Assembly: GCA_005877655.1 (NCBI GenBank) | Contig: VBOC01000181.1 | Span: 1 to 5,196, forward strand | DNA length: 5,196 nt | From: Ignavibacteria bacterium | GTDB taxonomy: Bacteria; Bacteroidota; Ignavibacteria; UBA10030; SZUA-254 | Direction: 5' to 3' | In this document: positions 1-5,196 of the stretch, piece after piece | Position numbering within the stretch: position 1 is the first letter of the stretch | How the letters are laid out: each line of letters opens with the position of its first letter | The notes under the pieces: generated by a model | What the model was told of the DNA's origin: nothing | Database searches by the model: none | Seen by the model: only the letters and a program-made list of their open reading frames with translations | Translations under genes and position numbers: made by a program

Positions 1-203
1 CAGCAGGACGGCCTTTGCTGTCGAGGAAGGAGCTGTTCGATATATACACCGGTGAACAGATCGACAGCGGAAAGAAGAGTTGTGCATTCGCTTTAGAGTT
101 CATGGCTGAAGATCATACGCTAACGCAGCAAGAGGTTGATAGTGTCATGAAACAGATTATTGATCGGGTTTCAATCCGTCTGCAGGCAACCTTGAGATCG
201 TAG
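1..203 (+). CDS. pheT: Phenylalanyl-tRNA synthetase beta subunit, C-terminal end (5' partial)
   Basis: Only the last 66 or so codons are present; the frame is open from base 3 and the gene begins upstream of the window. The fragment is the end of the FDX-ACB (ferredoxin-fold anticodon-binding) domain that closes PheT. Visible hallmarks are ELFDIYTGEQI, GKKSCAFALEF, the HTLTQQEV turn and the terminal helix ending in QATLRS, which matches the usual 'gA.LR' end of the family. PheT pairs with PheS as a cytoplasmic (alpha-beta)2 enzyme that charges tRNA-Phe using ATP, and this domain contacts the tRNA anticodon stem. The TAG stop at 201-203 overlaps the AGGAG ribosome-binding site of the next gene, so the two genes are tightly packed and probably co-transcribed. 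The identity rests on a short but characteristic stretch. Confidence 0.93.
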   Translation, partial: AGRPLLSRKELFDIYTGEQIDSGKKSCAFALEFMAEDHTLTQQEVDSVMKQIIDRVSIRLQATLRS

Positions 204-213
204 GAGAAGTGTC

Positions 214-558
214 GTGAACGAACCCATTACTGAGATTGAAATTAGCGTGCCGGCGGAGAGCAATCTCCTGGAAGGCATCTTTAGGCTCATTTGGGAGAAG
301 ACGCGGGCAGCTTCCGATCTCATCAATCAGCTCCGCGAGGAGCGGCGCGAGCTCTCCGGGAGGGTGGCAGGGCTCGAGGCTGAAGTCCAGAAACTACTGA
401 ACTCGGTGTCGGATCAGGAACAGGAGTTTAGGAAGCTGAAAACGGAGCACGCGCAGCTCTTGAACTCCAACGGAAGAAACTTCCTGACGGAAGACGACAA
501 GGAGCGCCTGAAGGCAAGAATGCGGGAACTAATCGCAAAAATTAACTCGTACTTGTAA
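214..558 (+). CDS. Small coiled-coil protein between pheT and zapA, function unknown
   Basis: A 114-residue acidic/basic protein with a GTG start chosen because AGGAG (202-206) sits 7 bases upstream and no ATG lies near. There is no signal peptide or membrane segment. Residues of about 30-80 form a long heptad-like helix (LINQLREERRELSGRVAGLEAE onward), followed by a short loop and a C-terminal helix beginning FLTEDDKERLKARMRELI. The short C-terminal helix with a 'TEDDKERLK..MRELI.KIN' pattern resembles small uncharacterised proteins next to zapA in FCB-group genomes. The overall look (short, soluble, coiled coil, beside zapA) recalls ZapB-like division factors, but I see no sequence match that proves this. 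It lies 10 bases after pheT and 87 bases before zapA. A structural partner of ZapA/FtsZ is a guess from position and coiled-coil character only. Confidence 0.85.
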   Translation: MNEPITEIEISVPAESNLLEGIFRLIWEKTRAASDLINQLREERRELSGRVAGLEAEVQKLLNSVSDQEQEFRKLKTEHAQLLNSNGRNFLTEDDKERLKARMRELIAKINSYL

Positions 559-589
559 TTCCAGTTCCAGATTCGGACATCACTTCAAT

Positions 590-649
590 ATGTTTGACAA
601 GGAAGAAATCCAATCACCCGAGACGATCAACGGTCTTCTTGAACTATGA
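590..649 (+). CDS. Possible 19-codon leader ORF coupled to zapA
   Basis: An ATG at 590 opens a 19-codon frame reading MFDKEEIQSPETINGLLEL and ending at TGA 647-649, which overlaps the zapA start codon as ATGA (646-649). zapA has no recognisable Shine-Dalgarno sequence, so re-initiation from a ribosome finishing this small ORF would explain how zapA is translated. Against it: the ORF has no clear ribosome-binding site of its own and the peptide resembles nothing I know. A 19-codon open frame can also arise by chance. It fills most of the gap between the coiled-coil gene and zapA. Confidence 0.25.
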   Translation: MFDKEEIQSPETINGLLEL

Positions 650-945
650 CGACAGACGGCAAAAGCATTAAGGTCAAAATCTTCGGCTCTGAATATCCCC
701 TCCGCGGGGAGAGCGAGGAGCTGACCAAAAAGGTGGCAAGCTACGTGGATGAGATGATTAATTCGATCTACGACAAGATTCCCGAGCAGCCCCCCCTGAC
801 CGTTGCGGTCTTATCAGCGCTGAACATCACCGAAGACCTTTTTAAGGAACGCGAGCGAAACAGGGAACTGACCGATCTCGTCGAGCAGGAAACGGCGAAG
901 ATCAGCGAGTACCTGGATCAATGCCTTAGAGCCGAAGCTCGGTAG
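646..945 (+). CDS. zapA: Cell division protein ZapA (FtsZ-ring associated)
   Basis: A 99-residue protein of normal ZapA length. The N-terminal globular part (about 1-48) shows the family pattern: a short beta strand SIKVKIFGSEYPLRG, then the helix SEELTKKVASYVDEMINSI. After PEQPP comes the long C-terminal helix (LTVAVLSALNITEDLFKERERN onward) that forms the antiparallel coiled coil of the ZapA tetramer. ZapA binds and bundles FtsZ filaments at midcell in the cytoplasm. The start is fixed: an in-frame stop at 640-642 lies just upstream and ATG 646 is the first start after it. No Shine-Dalgarno sequence is visible, but the start overlaps the stop of a 19-codon upstream frame (ATGA), suggesting translational coupling. 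A weak CCGA/TCGG hairpin with a T-run follows the stop. Confidence 0.9.
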   Translation: MTTDGKSIKVKIFGSEYPLRGESEELTKKVASYVDEMINSIYDKIPEQPPLTVAVLSALNITEDLFKERERNRELTDLVEQETAKISEYLDQCLRAEAR

Positions 946-1086
946 ACGTTTTTCTTCCTGTTCTTTACATAAAAGATGGTGCGATGGAGAAGTCAGTTAA
1001 AACCGCACTGTCAGCCTAAAGCCGGATGCGGAAGCTTCCGGTTGGCGAGTCAAACATATTAAAGAATCTGACAAGTAACTTTAATA
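946..1086 (+). other. Non-coding spacer after zapA with GNRA-capped hairpin
   Basis: No convincing gene lies in this first part of the 382-base gap between zapA and rny. The clearest element is a hairpin at 1022-1041: CCGGA pairs with TCCGG, then after a T-T mismatch GC pairs with GC around a GGAA (GNRA-type) tetraloop. It contains the 12-base perfect palindrome CGGAAGCTTCCG (1029-1040). No T-run follows, so it does not look like an intrinsic terminator. The stretch 1051-1086 is AT-rich, with TTTAAT at 1080-1085 (5 of 6 matches to a -10 box) and TAACTTTA at 1076-1083 (close to the Bacteroidota TAnnTTTG element). No matching -35 or -33 box is at the right distance, so a promoter here is only possible. 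Confidence 0.4.
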
Positions 1087-1281
1087 GGGGACTCGACTCA
1101 ATGGGCGTCGTATTACGGGCCTCGATCTCGCCCCGCTCCTAGCGGGACGGGATTCTGCCATTCCCGCCGTTCGCGGGATCCCGGCAGACAGTGGAAGTAA
1201 GAAACGCTCAGGGGAGTTCCCACCGTGTCTTGAAAAGAGATTCTTCAATACACACGACTCGCAGGCTGCGTGCGGTTTTTT
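1087..1281 (+). ncRNA. Candidate structured RNA between zapA and rny (unidentified; 6S RNA possible)
   Basis: About 195 bases without a convincing ORF fold, by eye, into a nested set of helices. GGGGAC (1087-1092) pairs with GTTCCC (1216-1221); inside it TGGGCGT (1102-1108) pairs with ACGCTCA (1204-1210) and TTAC (1113-1116) with GTAA (1197-1200). This rod encloses two hairpins: CCCGCT/AGCGGG (1132-1146, 3-base loop) and a longer one with TCTGCC/GGCAGA outer and CCCGC/GCGGG inner stems (1154-1188). A third hairpin, CGTGT..TTGAA/TTCAA..ACACG (1224-1256), lies downstream, and the block ends in a T-run at 1276-1281. Size and position beside zapA fit 6S RNA, which adjoins zapA in many bacteria. 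However, I cannot find a convincing 6S central bubble, so the family is left open. It could instead be a long rny leader or a dispersed palindromic repeat. Confidence 0.4.
1259..1281 (+). terminator. Possible weak intrinsic terminator before rny
   Basis: TCGCA (1259-1263) can pair with TGCGG (1271-1275, including one G-T pair) around a 7-base loop, directly followed by six T (1276-1281). The T-run is good but the stem is short, and TGCG at 1267-1270 offers a competing pairing. If active, it would end the upstream transcript or the candidate structured RNA just before the rny promoter. Confidence 0.35.
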
Positions 1282-1282
1282 A

Positions 1283-1311
1283 TTGACTTGACCGGCGGCA
1301 GTCCTTTTGAT
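1283..1311 (+). promoter_or_regulatory. Candidate sigma70-type promoter for rny
   Basis: TTGACT (1283-1288, 5 of 6 matches to TTGACA) and TTTGAT (1306-1311, 4 of 6 matches to TATAAT) are separated by exactly 17 bases. The predicted transcript start near 1318 would leave only a very short leader, with the GGAGG ribosome-binding site at 1319-1323 almost at the 5' end. It begins right after the T-run of the preceding block, which fits a separate transcription unit starting with rny. The -10 box is weak and nothing but the sequence match supports it. Confidence 0.35.
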
Positions 1312-1327
1312 CCAGCATGGAGGAACT

Positions 1328-2578
1328 ATGATGTTCGAAGGATATATATGGATTCCGGGTATTGCCGCCCTCATGGCCGGTCTCTTTGTGCTCGGATGGA
1401 CCGTCAGCGCCAGAATCACCAAGCATAAGATCGGAAGTGCGCAAGAGCGTGCGGGAAAGATCATCGCAGATGCCGAGAAGGATGCGGGCAATCTTAAACG
1501 GGAAAAGCTCCTAGAGGCCAAGGATGAATGGTACAAGAAGAAACAGGAATTTGAGCACGAGGCCAACGGGAAGAGAAATAAGCTCCAGGCTTTTGAGAAA
1601 CAGCTTGGAGACCGCGAGGAAAATCTTGAGCGGAAGCTGGAGCTGTTCAACAAGAAAGAACGAGACCTTGCCTCTTTGAAAGGATCGCTGGAAGAGCGGT
1701 TGCGGACCGTGGAAGAGAAGCAATCAACGCTTGCACGCGTGATTGCCGAGGAAAATCAACGGCTTGAACGGGCCTCCGGGCTATCGCGCGATGAAGCGAA
1801 GAAGATTCTTCTGGAGAATATGGTCAATGAGACAAAGTCGGAGGCGTCTCAGATGTTGAAGGAAATCCGCGACACCGCAAGGGTGGATGCGAAGAAAGAA
1901 GCCCAGAAGATCATCATTCAGGCGATTCAGCGGACCGCCGCAGATCACTGCGTCGAGACGACGGTGAGCGTGCTCCATATTCAGAGCGATGAGATGAAGG
2001 GGAGGATCATCGGGAAAGAGGGAAGAAATATCAAGGCGTTTGAGGCGGCGACGGGGGTGGATGTTATCGTTGATGACACGCCTGAGGCAGTTATTCTGTC
2101 GGGCTTCGACCCGCTGAGGCGCGAGGTGGCCCGGATCTCCCTGGAACGGCTCATCGCGGACGGCCGGATCCACCCGGCCCGGATCGAAGAAGTCGTTGAA
2201 AAGGTCAGGCATGAACTTGATGAAGAACTTTTACACGTCGGGGAGAGCGCCATTTTGGAAAGTGGCTTACACGGGGGACATCAGGATTTACTCAAACATA
2301 TCGGCCGGATGAAGTACCGTTCGAGTTACGGTCAGAACCTGCTCGCCCACAGCCTGGAGGTGGCGCACCTGACCGGTCTGATGGCTGCAGAATTTGGATT
2401 CGAAGCAAACGTCGCGAAGCGGGCCGGCTTGCTTCACGATATCGGAAAGACGGGAGCATCCGATCGTGATCAACGCCGTGGGTTCGCATCACGAGGATAT
2501 CCCCATGGAGCACCCGATCTCGGCGCTCGTTCAGGCAGCCGACGCGATCAGCGGCGCTCGCCCGGGTGCCCGGCGTGA
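1328..2578 (+). CDS. rny: Ribonuclease Y, N-terminal part (frame disrupted in the HD domain)
   Basis: RNase Y is the membrane-anchored endonuclease that starts mRNA decay. Residues of about 5-28 form the N-terminal transmembrane anchor ([20 protein letters not shown]); about 35-190 is the long charged coiled coil; the KH RNA-binding domain follows with [10 protein letters not shown] at 225-234 and [15 protein letters not shown]. The metal-dependent HD domain begins with AHSLEVAHL (His341) and reaches LLHDIGK (His370-Asp371). The family pattern stops at Lys374: the next 42 codons (to TGA 2576-2578) are an out-of-frame, arginine-rich tail. As read, the product is 416 residues against about 520 normally. 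The ATG at 1328 is 4 bases after GGAGG (1319-1323); ATG 1331 is 7 bases after it and equally possible. Without the rest of the HD domain the protein is probably inactive. Confidence 0.85.
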   Translation: MMFEGYIWIPGIAALMAGLFVLGWTVSARITKHKIGSAQERAGKIIADAEKDAGNLKREKLLEAKDEWYKKKQEFEHEANGKRNKLQAFEKQLGDREENLERKLELFNKKERDLASLKGSLEERLRTVEEKQSTLARVIAEENQRLERASGLSRDEAKKILLENMVNETKSEASQMLKEIRDTARVDAKKEAQKIIIQAIQRTAADHCVETTVSVLHIQSDEMKGRIIGKEGRNIKAFEAATGVDVIVDDTPEAVILSGFDPLRREVARISLERLIADGRIHPARIEEVVEKVRHELDEELLHVGESAILESGLHGGHQDLLKHIGRMKYRSSYGQNLLAHSLEVAHLTGLMAAEFGFEANVAKRAGLLHDIGKTGASDRDQRRGFASRGYPHGAPDLGARSGSRRDQRRSPGCPA

Positions 2579-2834
2579 ATCGGTCGAGGCCTATGCCAAA
2601 CGGCTGGAGCGGTTGGAAAGCATGGCGAAGTCCTTCGACGGTGTTTCCAACACATACGCAATACAGGCGGGAAGGGAAATTCGGGTCATCGTGGAACACG
2701 AAAAAATCGATGACGCGAAAGCCGACCAGCTTGCGCATGACATTGCGAAAAAGATACAGGCCGAAATGGGGTACCCCGGGCAGATCAAGGTAACGGTCAT
2801 CCGGGAAACAAGGGCGGTTGCCTACGCCCGATAG
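2451..2834 (+). pseudogene. rny: Ribonuclease Y, C-terminal part, out of frame with the N-terminal part
   Basis: This continues RNase Y in a different frame, starting at about EHPIVINAV (2454). It carries the second half of the HD domain with [12 protein letters not shown], the hallmark [17 protein letters not shown], then SYEG-like [21 protein letters not shown] and the conserved end [20 protein letters not shown], stopping at TAG 2832-2834. Compared with B. subtilis RNase Y as I recall it, about 23 residues (roughly A-I-D-H-E-V to K-Y-K) should lie between HDIGK and EHP. Here only 4 bases remain, so about 65 bases are gone, which also shifts the frame. 374 + 23 + 126 residues gives about 523, the normal length. 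No plausible start precedes this part, so it is a fragment of rny rather than a gene. The flanks look fully conserved, so the lesion is very recent or is an assembly error. Confidence 0.85.
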
Positions 2835-3459
2835 CCGCTCTCTCGCCGTTGCAATCACCGGCGGGATCGGGAGCGGCAAAACGGAGGCCGCGAGGATCTT
2901 CGGCTCCCTCGGTGCAAAAGTCTTGTATGCCGACCAACTGGCCGCCCATCTCGTCGACTCTCAACCCGAAATCAGAAGAAGGATCCGAAGGGAATTCGGC
3001 GAACGAGTGCTTTCGCCCGATGGAATGCTCAACCGCAAAGTGATGGCGCAGTTAATATTCAAGGACAGCCTGCTGAAGGAGAAACTCGACGCCATCGTTC
3101 ACCCTCCCGTCCTGGAAGCCATCGAACGGGAGATTGAAAAATTCAAGCGGTCAGGCGCCGGAGCAATTCTGATGGTCGAGGCTGCTCTGATTTTCGAAGC
3201 GCGCGCTGACGTTCTATTCGATTATGTGACCGTCGTCGACGCGCCCGAGAAGGAACGAATTTCGCGGATCATGAAGCGGGATGTCCTGAGTCGCGCCGAG
3301 GCTGTCTACAGGATCCGGTCTCAGATACCCGCGGAGAGCAAAGTGGCGGAGGCGGATTTTGTGATCCGGAATGCGGGCGACAGGAAATTGCTCGAGCGGA
3401 GTTGCCGGTTCCTGCACCGCCTTCTTCTCGCCGCCGTTCGGACTCCCAGACCGAAGTAA
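2818..3459 (+). CDS. coaE: Dephospho-CoA kinase
   Basis: CoaE phosphorylates the 3'-OH of dephospho-CoA with ATP, the last step of coenzyme A synthesis, in the cytoplasm. The 213-residue product shows the P-loop GGIGSGKT (15-22), the conserved Asp in [11 protein letters not shown] (Asp39), DGMLNRK (68-74), the HP pair in IVHPPV (95-96), the lid/CoA-binding stretch [24 protein letters not shown] and the late [21 protein letters not shown] motif. Length is normal, with a slight basic tail (RTPRPK). The TTG start at 2818 is the only option: an in-frame stop lies at 2791-2793 and no ATG or GTG intervenes before the P-loop. This start overlaps the last 17 bases of rny, so translation is probably coupled to rny; AGGG at 2811-2814 is a weak ribosome-binding site. 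The rny frame break would uncouple it. Confidence 0.95.
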   Translation: MPTPDSRSLAVAITGGIGSGKTEAARIFGSLGAKVLYADQLAAHLVDSQPEIRRRIRREFGERVLSPDGMLNRKVMAQLIFKDSLLKEKLDAIVHPPVLEAIEREIEKFKRSGAGAILMVEAALIFEARADVLFDYVTVVDAPEKERISRIMKRDVLSRAEAVYRIRSQIPAESKVAEADFVIRNAGDRKLLERSCRFLHRLLLAAVRTPRPK

Positions 3460-3461
3460 CA

Positions 3462-5069
3462 GTGGAAGTCCGATCCGATTTTCTGATCATCGGGAGCGGG
3501 ATCGCCGGCCTCTCTTTTGCACTCAAGGCAGCGGCGATTGGACCGGTTTCCCTGATCACGAAAAAACAAAGAACTGACTCCAACACCAACTACGCTCAGG
3601 GCGGAATCGCGGCGGTCGTTTCACCTGAGGATACTTTCGAGCTTCATATCCGCGACACGCTGGAGGCCGGTGTGGGCTTGTGCCACCGCGATGCGGTGGA
3701 ACTGGTTGTGAGAGAGGGTCCTGAGCGCCTTCAAGACCTGATCCGGTTCGGGGTCGAATTCACGCGGCGCGGGGGCACCCTTGACCTGGCGCGCGAGGGG
3801 GGACATTCGCGCAACCGCATCGCCCACGCCCACGACCGGAGCGGATGGGAGATTGAACGCGCTCTGCTCGCGCAAGTCGCGGCACATCCCAACATCTCTG
3901 TGTTCGAAAACCATCTCGCGATCGACCTGATCACGGAACATCATCTCGGGGTGCCGACGCCCCCGCCGGGGCCGATTCATTGCTGGGGGGCGTACGCACT
4001 GGACGTCGAGAACAACGCAGTCAAGTCGTTCCTCGCGCCGGTGACGGTTCTTTGCACCGGCGGTGCGGGTCAGGTCTATCTTCACACCACGAACCCGCCG
4101 ATAGCCACCGGAGACGGTGTCGCGATGGCGTATCGCGCCGGCGCGGTCATCGCAAACATGGAATTTATCCAGTTCCATCCCACGTCTCTCTACAATTCCG
4201 GTTCGCCGGCATTCCTGATTTCCGAGGCGGTGCGAGGCTTCGGAGCGGTTCTTCGGACGATTGACGGAGAGGAATTCATGCAGCGGTACGATCCGAGGGG
4301 CTCTCTTGCGCCGCGCGACATCGTTGCAAGGGCGATCGACACGGAACTGAAAAAAAGGGGGGATGAGCACGTGTTTCTCGATCTCCGCCATCTTGCCGCG
4401 GATCAGATACGGGAACGGTTTCCGCATATTTATGACATGTGCCTGACGAAATACAAGCTGGATGTAACCAGGGAGATGATTCCTGTCGTCCCCGCCGCTC
4501 ATTATTCGTGCGGCGGTGTTCTCACCGACCTTCGGGGCCGGACGACGATTGAGCGGCTCTACGCCTGCGGCGAAGTGGCGATGACGGGCGTTCACGGCGC
4601 CAACCGCCTTGCGAGCAACTCGCTCCTGGAGGCAATTGTGTTCTCGCACCACGCGTTCCGGGATGCAGCAGAGCACTCCGGGAGGATCAGGAGTGATCTG
4701 CCATCAATCCCGCCCTGGGACGAGAGCGGGACATTTGACGCCGAAGAATGGGTGCTCATCGGGCACGACAAGAAGGAAATTCAGCAGATGATGTGGGACT
4801 ATGTCGGAATCGTCCGATCCGATCGCAAGCTTGAACGGGCGCGCCTGCGCCTGGAGCTCATCAGCGGTGAGATCGAAGATTTTTACAAGCGCACAAAGGT
4901 GGTGGAAGGCCTGATCGAATTGCGAAACCTTGCGACGGTCGCGCGCCTGATCGTCCATTGCGCCATCGCCCGGAAGGAGAGCCGGGGTTTGCATTACACG
5001 ACCGACTATCCCAACCGTGACGATGAGCATTGGCTGAGGGATACGATCATTTCATCGTTGAATGCTTGA
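3462..5069 (+). CDS. nadB: L-aspartate oxidase (quinolinate synthesis, NAD pathway)
   Basis: NadB is the cytoplasmic FAD enzyme that oxidises L-aspartate to iminoaspartate, which NadA then condenses to quinolinate for NAD. With the GTG at 3462 the protein has 535 residues, the usual size, and the FAD Rossmann motif GSGIAG falls at 11-16, as expected. Further motifs: TNYAQGGIAAV, REGGHS (Glu112), TGGAGQVY, QFHPTSLYN (His239), PRDIVARAI (Arg285), AAHYSCGGV (His347), CGE (369-371) and HGANRLASNS (Arg382). By order and spacing these correspond to the substrate-site residues of E. coli NadB (Glu121, His244, Arg290, His351, Arg386, from memory). The C-terminal helical domain ends with RGLHYTTDYPNRD. 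A TTG at 3402 would add 20 residues inside coaE and is less likely. It starts 2 bases after coaE, so the two are one operon. nadA and nadC are not in view. Confidence 0.96.
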   Translation: MEVRSDFLIIGSGIAGLSFALKAAAIGPVSLITKKQRTDSNTNYAQGGIAAVVSPEDTFELHIRDTLEAGVGLCHRDAVELVVREGPERLQDLIRFGVEFTRRGGTLDLAREGGHSRNRIAHAHDRSGWEIERALLAQVAAHPNISVFENHLAIDLITEHHLGVPTPPPGPIHCWGAYALDVENNAVKSFLAPVTVLCTGGAGQVYLHTTNPPIATGDGVAMAYRAGAVIANMEFIQFHPTSLYNSGSPAFLISEAVRGFGAVLRTIDGEEFMQRYDPRGSLAPRDIVARAIDTELKKRGDEHVFLDLRHLAADQIRERFPHIYDMCLTKYKLDVTREMIPVVPAAHYSCGGVLTDLRGRTTIERLYACGEVAMTGVHGANRLASNSLLEAIVFSHHAFRDAAEHSGRIRSDLPSIPPWDESGTFDAEEWVLIGHDKKEIQQMMWDYVGIVRSDRKLERARLRLELISGEIEDFYKRTKVVEGLIELRNLATVARLIVHCAIARKESRGLHYTTDYPNRDDEHWLRDTIISSLNA

Positions 5070-5094
5070 GTCCCGGCGGACTTTTTCGTACATT
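5066..5094 (+). promoter_or_regulatory. Candidate promoter for purF at the end of nadB
   Basis: TTGAGT (5066-5071, 4 of 6 matches to TTGACA, overlapping the nadB stop codon) and TACATT (5089-5094, 4 of 6 to TATAAT) are exactly 17 bases apart. The same bases also read as a Bacteroidota-type pair, TTG then 20 bases then TACATTG. The predicted start of transcription is near 5100-5102, at the purF ATG itself, which would give a leaderless or near-leaderless mRNA. No Shine-Dalgarno sequence precedes purF, consistent with this. Both boxes are only partial matches. Confidence 0.3.
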
Positions 5095-5099
5095 GCGGT

Positions 5100-5196
5100 A
5101 TGATCTTCCCCGATCGCGGCAACAGTTCGTCTCCACTGCCCGATAAGCCTCGCGATCACTGCGGCGTGTTCGGCGTCTACGCCGATCCCCAGGCGG
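5100..5196 (+). CDS. purF: Amidophosphoribosyltransferase, N-terminus (3' partial)
   Basis: Only 32 codons are present before the window ends. After an N-terminal stretch of 20 residues comes DHCGVFGVYADPQA (19-32), the entry to a class II (Ntn-type) glutamine amidotransferase domain; Cys21 would be the catalytic nucleophile exposed when the propeptide is removed. Among class II enzymes, 'CGVFG[IV]Y' is typical of PurF, whereas GlmS and AsnB use CGI(V/C)G variants. PurF transfers ammonia from glutamine to PRPP to give phosphoribosylamine, the first committed step of purine synthesis, in the cytoplasm. The ATG at 5100 is taken as the start; it lies 31 bases after nadB and has no visible ribosome-binding site. 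A propeptide and FeS cluster are known in many PurF proteins, but the cluster ligands lie outside the window. Confidence 0.85.
   Translation, partial: MIFPDRGNSSSPLPDKPRDHCGVFGVYADPQA

Noticed and set aside
932..953. Terminator-like CCGA/TCGG hairpin with T-run at the zapA stop
   Set aside because: The stem has only 4 pairs and six bases separate it from the T-run, too weak to call as a terminator.
976..1062. A 28-codon plus-strand ORF after zapA (MVRWRSQLKPHC...)
   Set aside because: No ribosome-binding site, no recognisable motif and a length expected by chance; it also runs through the GNRA-capped hairpin.
1201..1220. CTCAGGGGA, whose complement resembles TCCCCTGAG of E. coli 6S RNA, suggesting a minus-strand 6S gene
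   Set aside because: The match is short, no flanking 6S pattern follows on the minus strand, and the T-run terminator supports the plus strand instead.
1081..1653. A 190-codon open frame on the minus strand across the zapA-rny gap and the start of rny
   Set aside because: Its Ser/Phe/Leu-rich N-terminal half is the antisense of the RNase Y coiled coil, the rest crosses the structured gap, and no family pattern is visible.
2440..2460. Programmed ribosomal frameshift in rny
   Set aside because: No slippery heptamer or downstream pseudoknot is evident, and a frameshift could not supply the roughly 23 missing HD-domain residues.
3402..3461. Longer nadB start at TTG 3402
   Set aside because: It would add 20 Pro/Arg/Ser-rich residues that overlap coaE and precede the FAD motif; GTG 3462 gives the normal NadB N-terminus and a 2-base spacing to coaE.
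3621..4676. A 351-codon open frame on the minus strand opposite nadB
   Set aside because: It lies wholly within nadB, shows no recognisable domain, is rich in Arg/Pro/His as expected for an antisense shadow of GC-rich codons, and the plus strand matches a known family throughout.

Overview
The window is a dense, one-directional (+ strand) housekeeping block. In order it holds the 3' end of pheT, a small coiled-coil gene, zapA, a structured non-coding gap, rny (RNase Y), coaE, nadB and the 5' end of purF. The order pheT - small coiled-coil protein - zapA - rny is one I associate with the Bacteroidota/Chlorobiota/Ignavibacteriota (FCB) lineage, and the RNase Y KH region also reads as FCB-like. 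Clear Shine-Dalgarno sequences (AGGAG before the coiled-coil gene, GGAGG before rny) and GC-rich codon use fit an Ignavibacteria- or Chlorobi-like organism better than a typical Bacteroidia member. This placement is inference, not a database result.

Layout. Positions 1-945 hold the pheT tail and two small genes; the second is the division-ring protein ZapA. zapA follows an 87-base gap with a 19-codon ORF whose stop overlaps the zapA start as ATGA. Positions 946-1327 contain no convincing gene. They hold a GNRA-capped hairpin, then about 190 bases of nested stems and hairpins ending in a T-run, which I call an unidentified structured RNA candidate (6S RNA is one hypothesis). A sigma70-like promoter for rny follows at once. 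Positions 1328-5069 are a tight gene run: rny and coaE overlap by 17 bases, and coaE and nadB are 2 bases apart. purF starts 31 bases after nadB, possibly from its own promoter, and leaves the window after 32 codons.

The main anomaly is in rny. The N-terminal membrane anchor, coiled coil, KH domain and first half of the HD domain (to LLHDIGK) are in one frame. The rest of the HD domain and the conserved C-terminus are in another frame. About 23 residues normally lying between them are missing, so this looks like a deletion of roughly 65 bases rather than a simple indel. It is either an assembly or consensus error or a recent true lesion. I see no sign of a mobile element, CRISPR array, tRNA or rRNA, and no evidence of a novel multi-gene system; the most open items are the non-coding gap and the broken rny.

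Functions: PheT charges tRNA-Phe, ZapA bundles FtsZ, RNase Y starts mRNA decay at the membrane, CoaE makes coenzyme A, NadB starts NAD synthesis from aspartate, and PurF commits PRPP to purine synthesis. The rny-coaE-nadB run is probably co-transcribed; the shared theme is core RNA and cofactor metabolism rather than one pathway.
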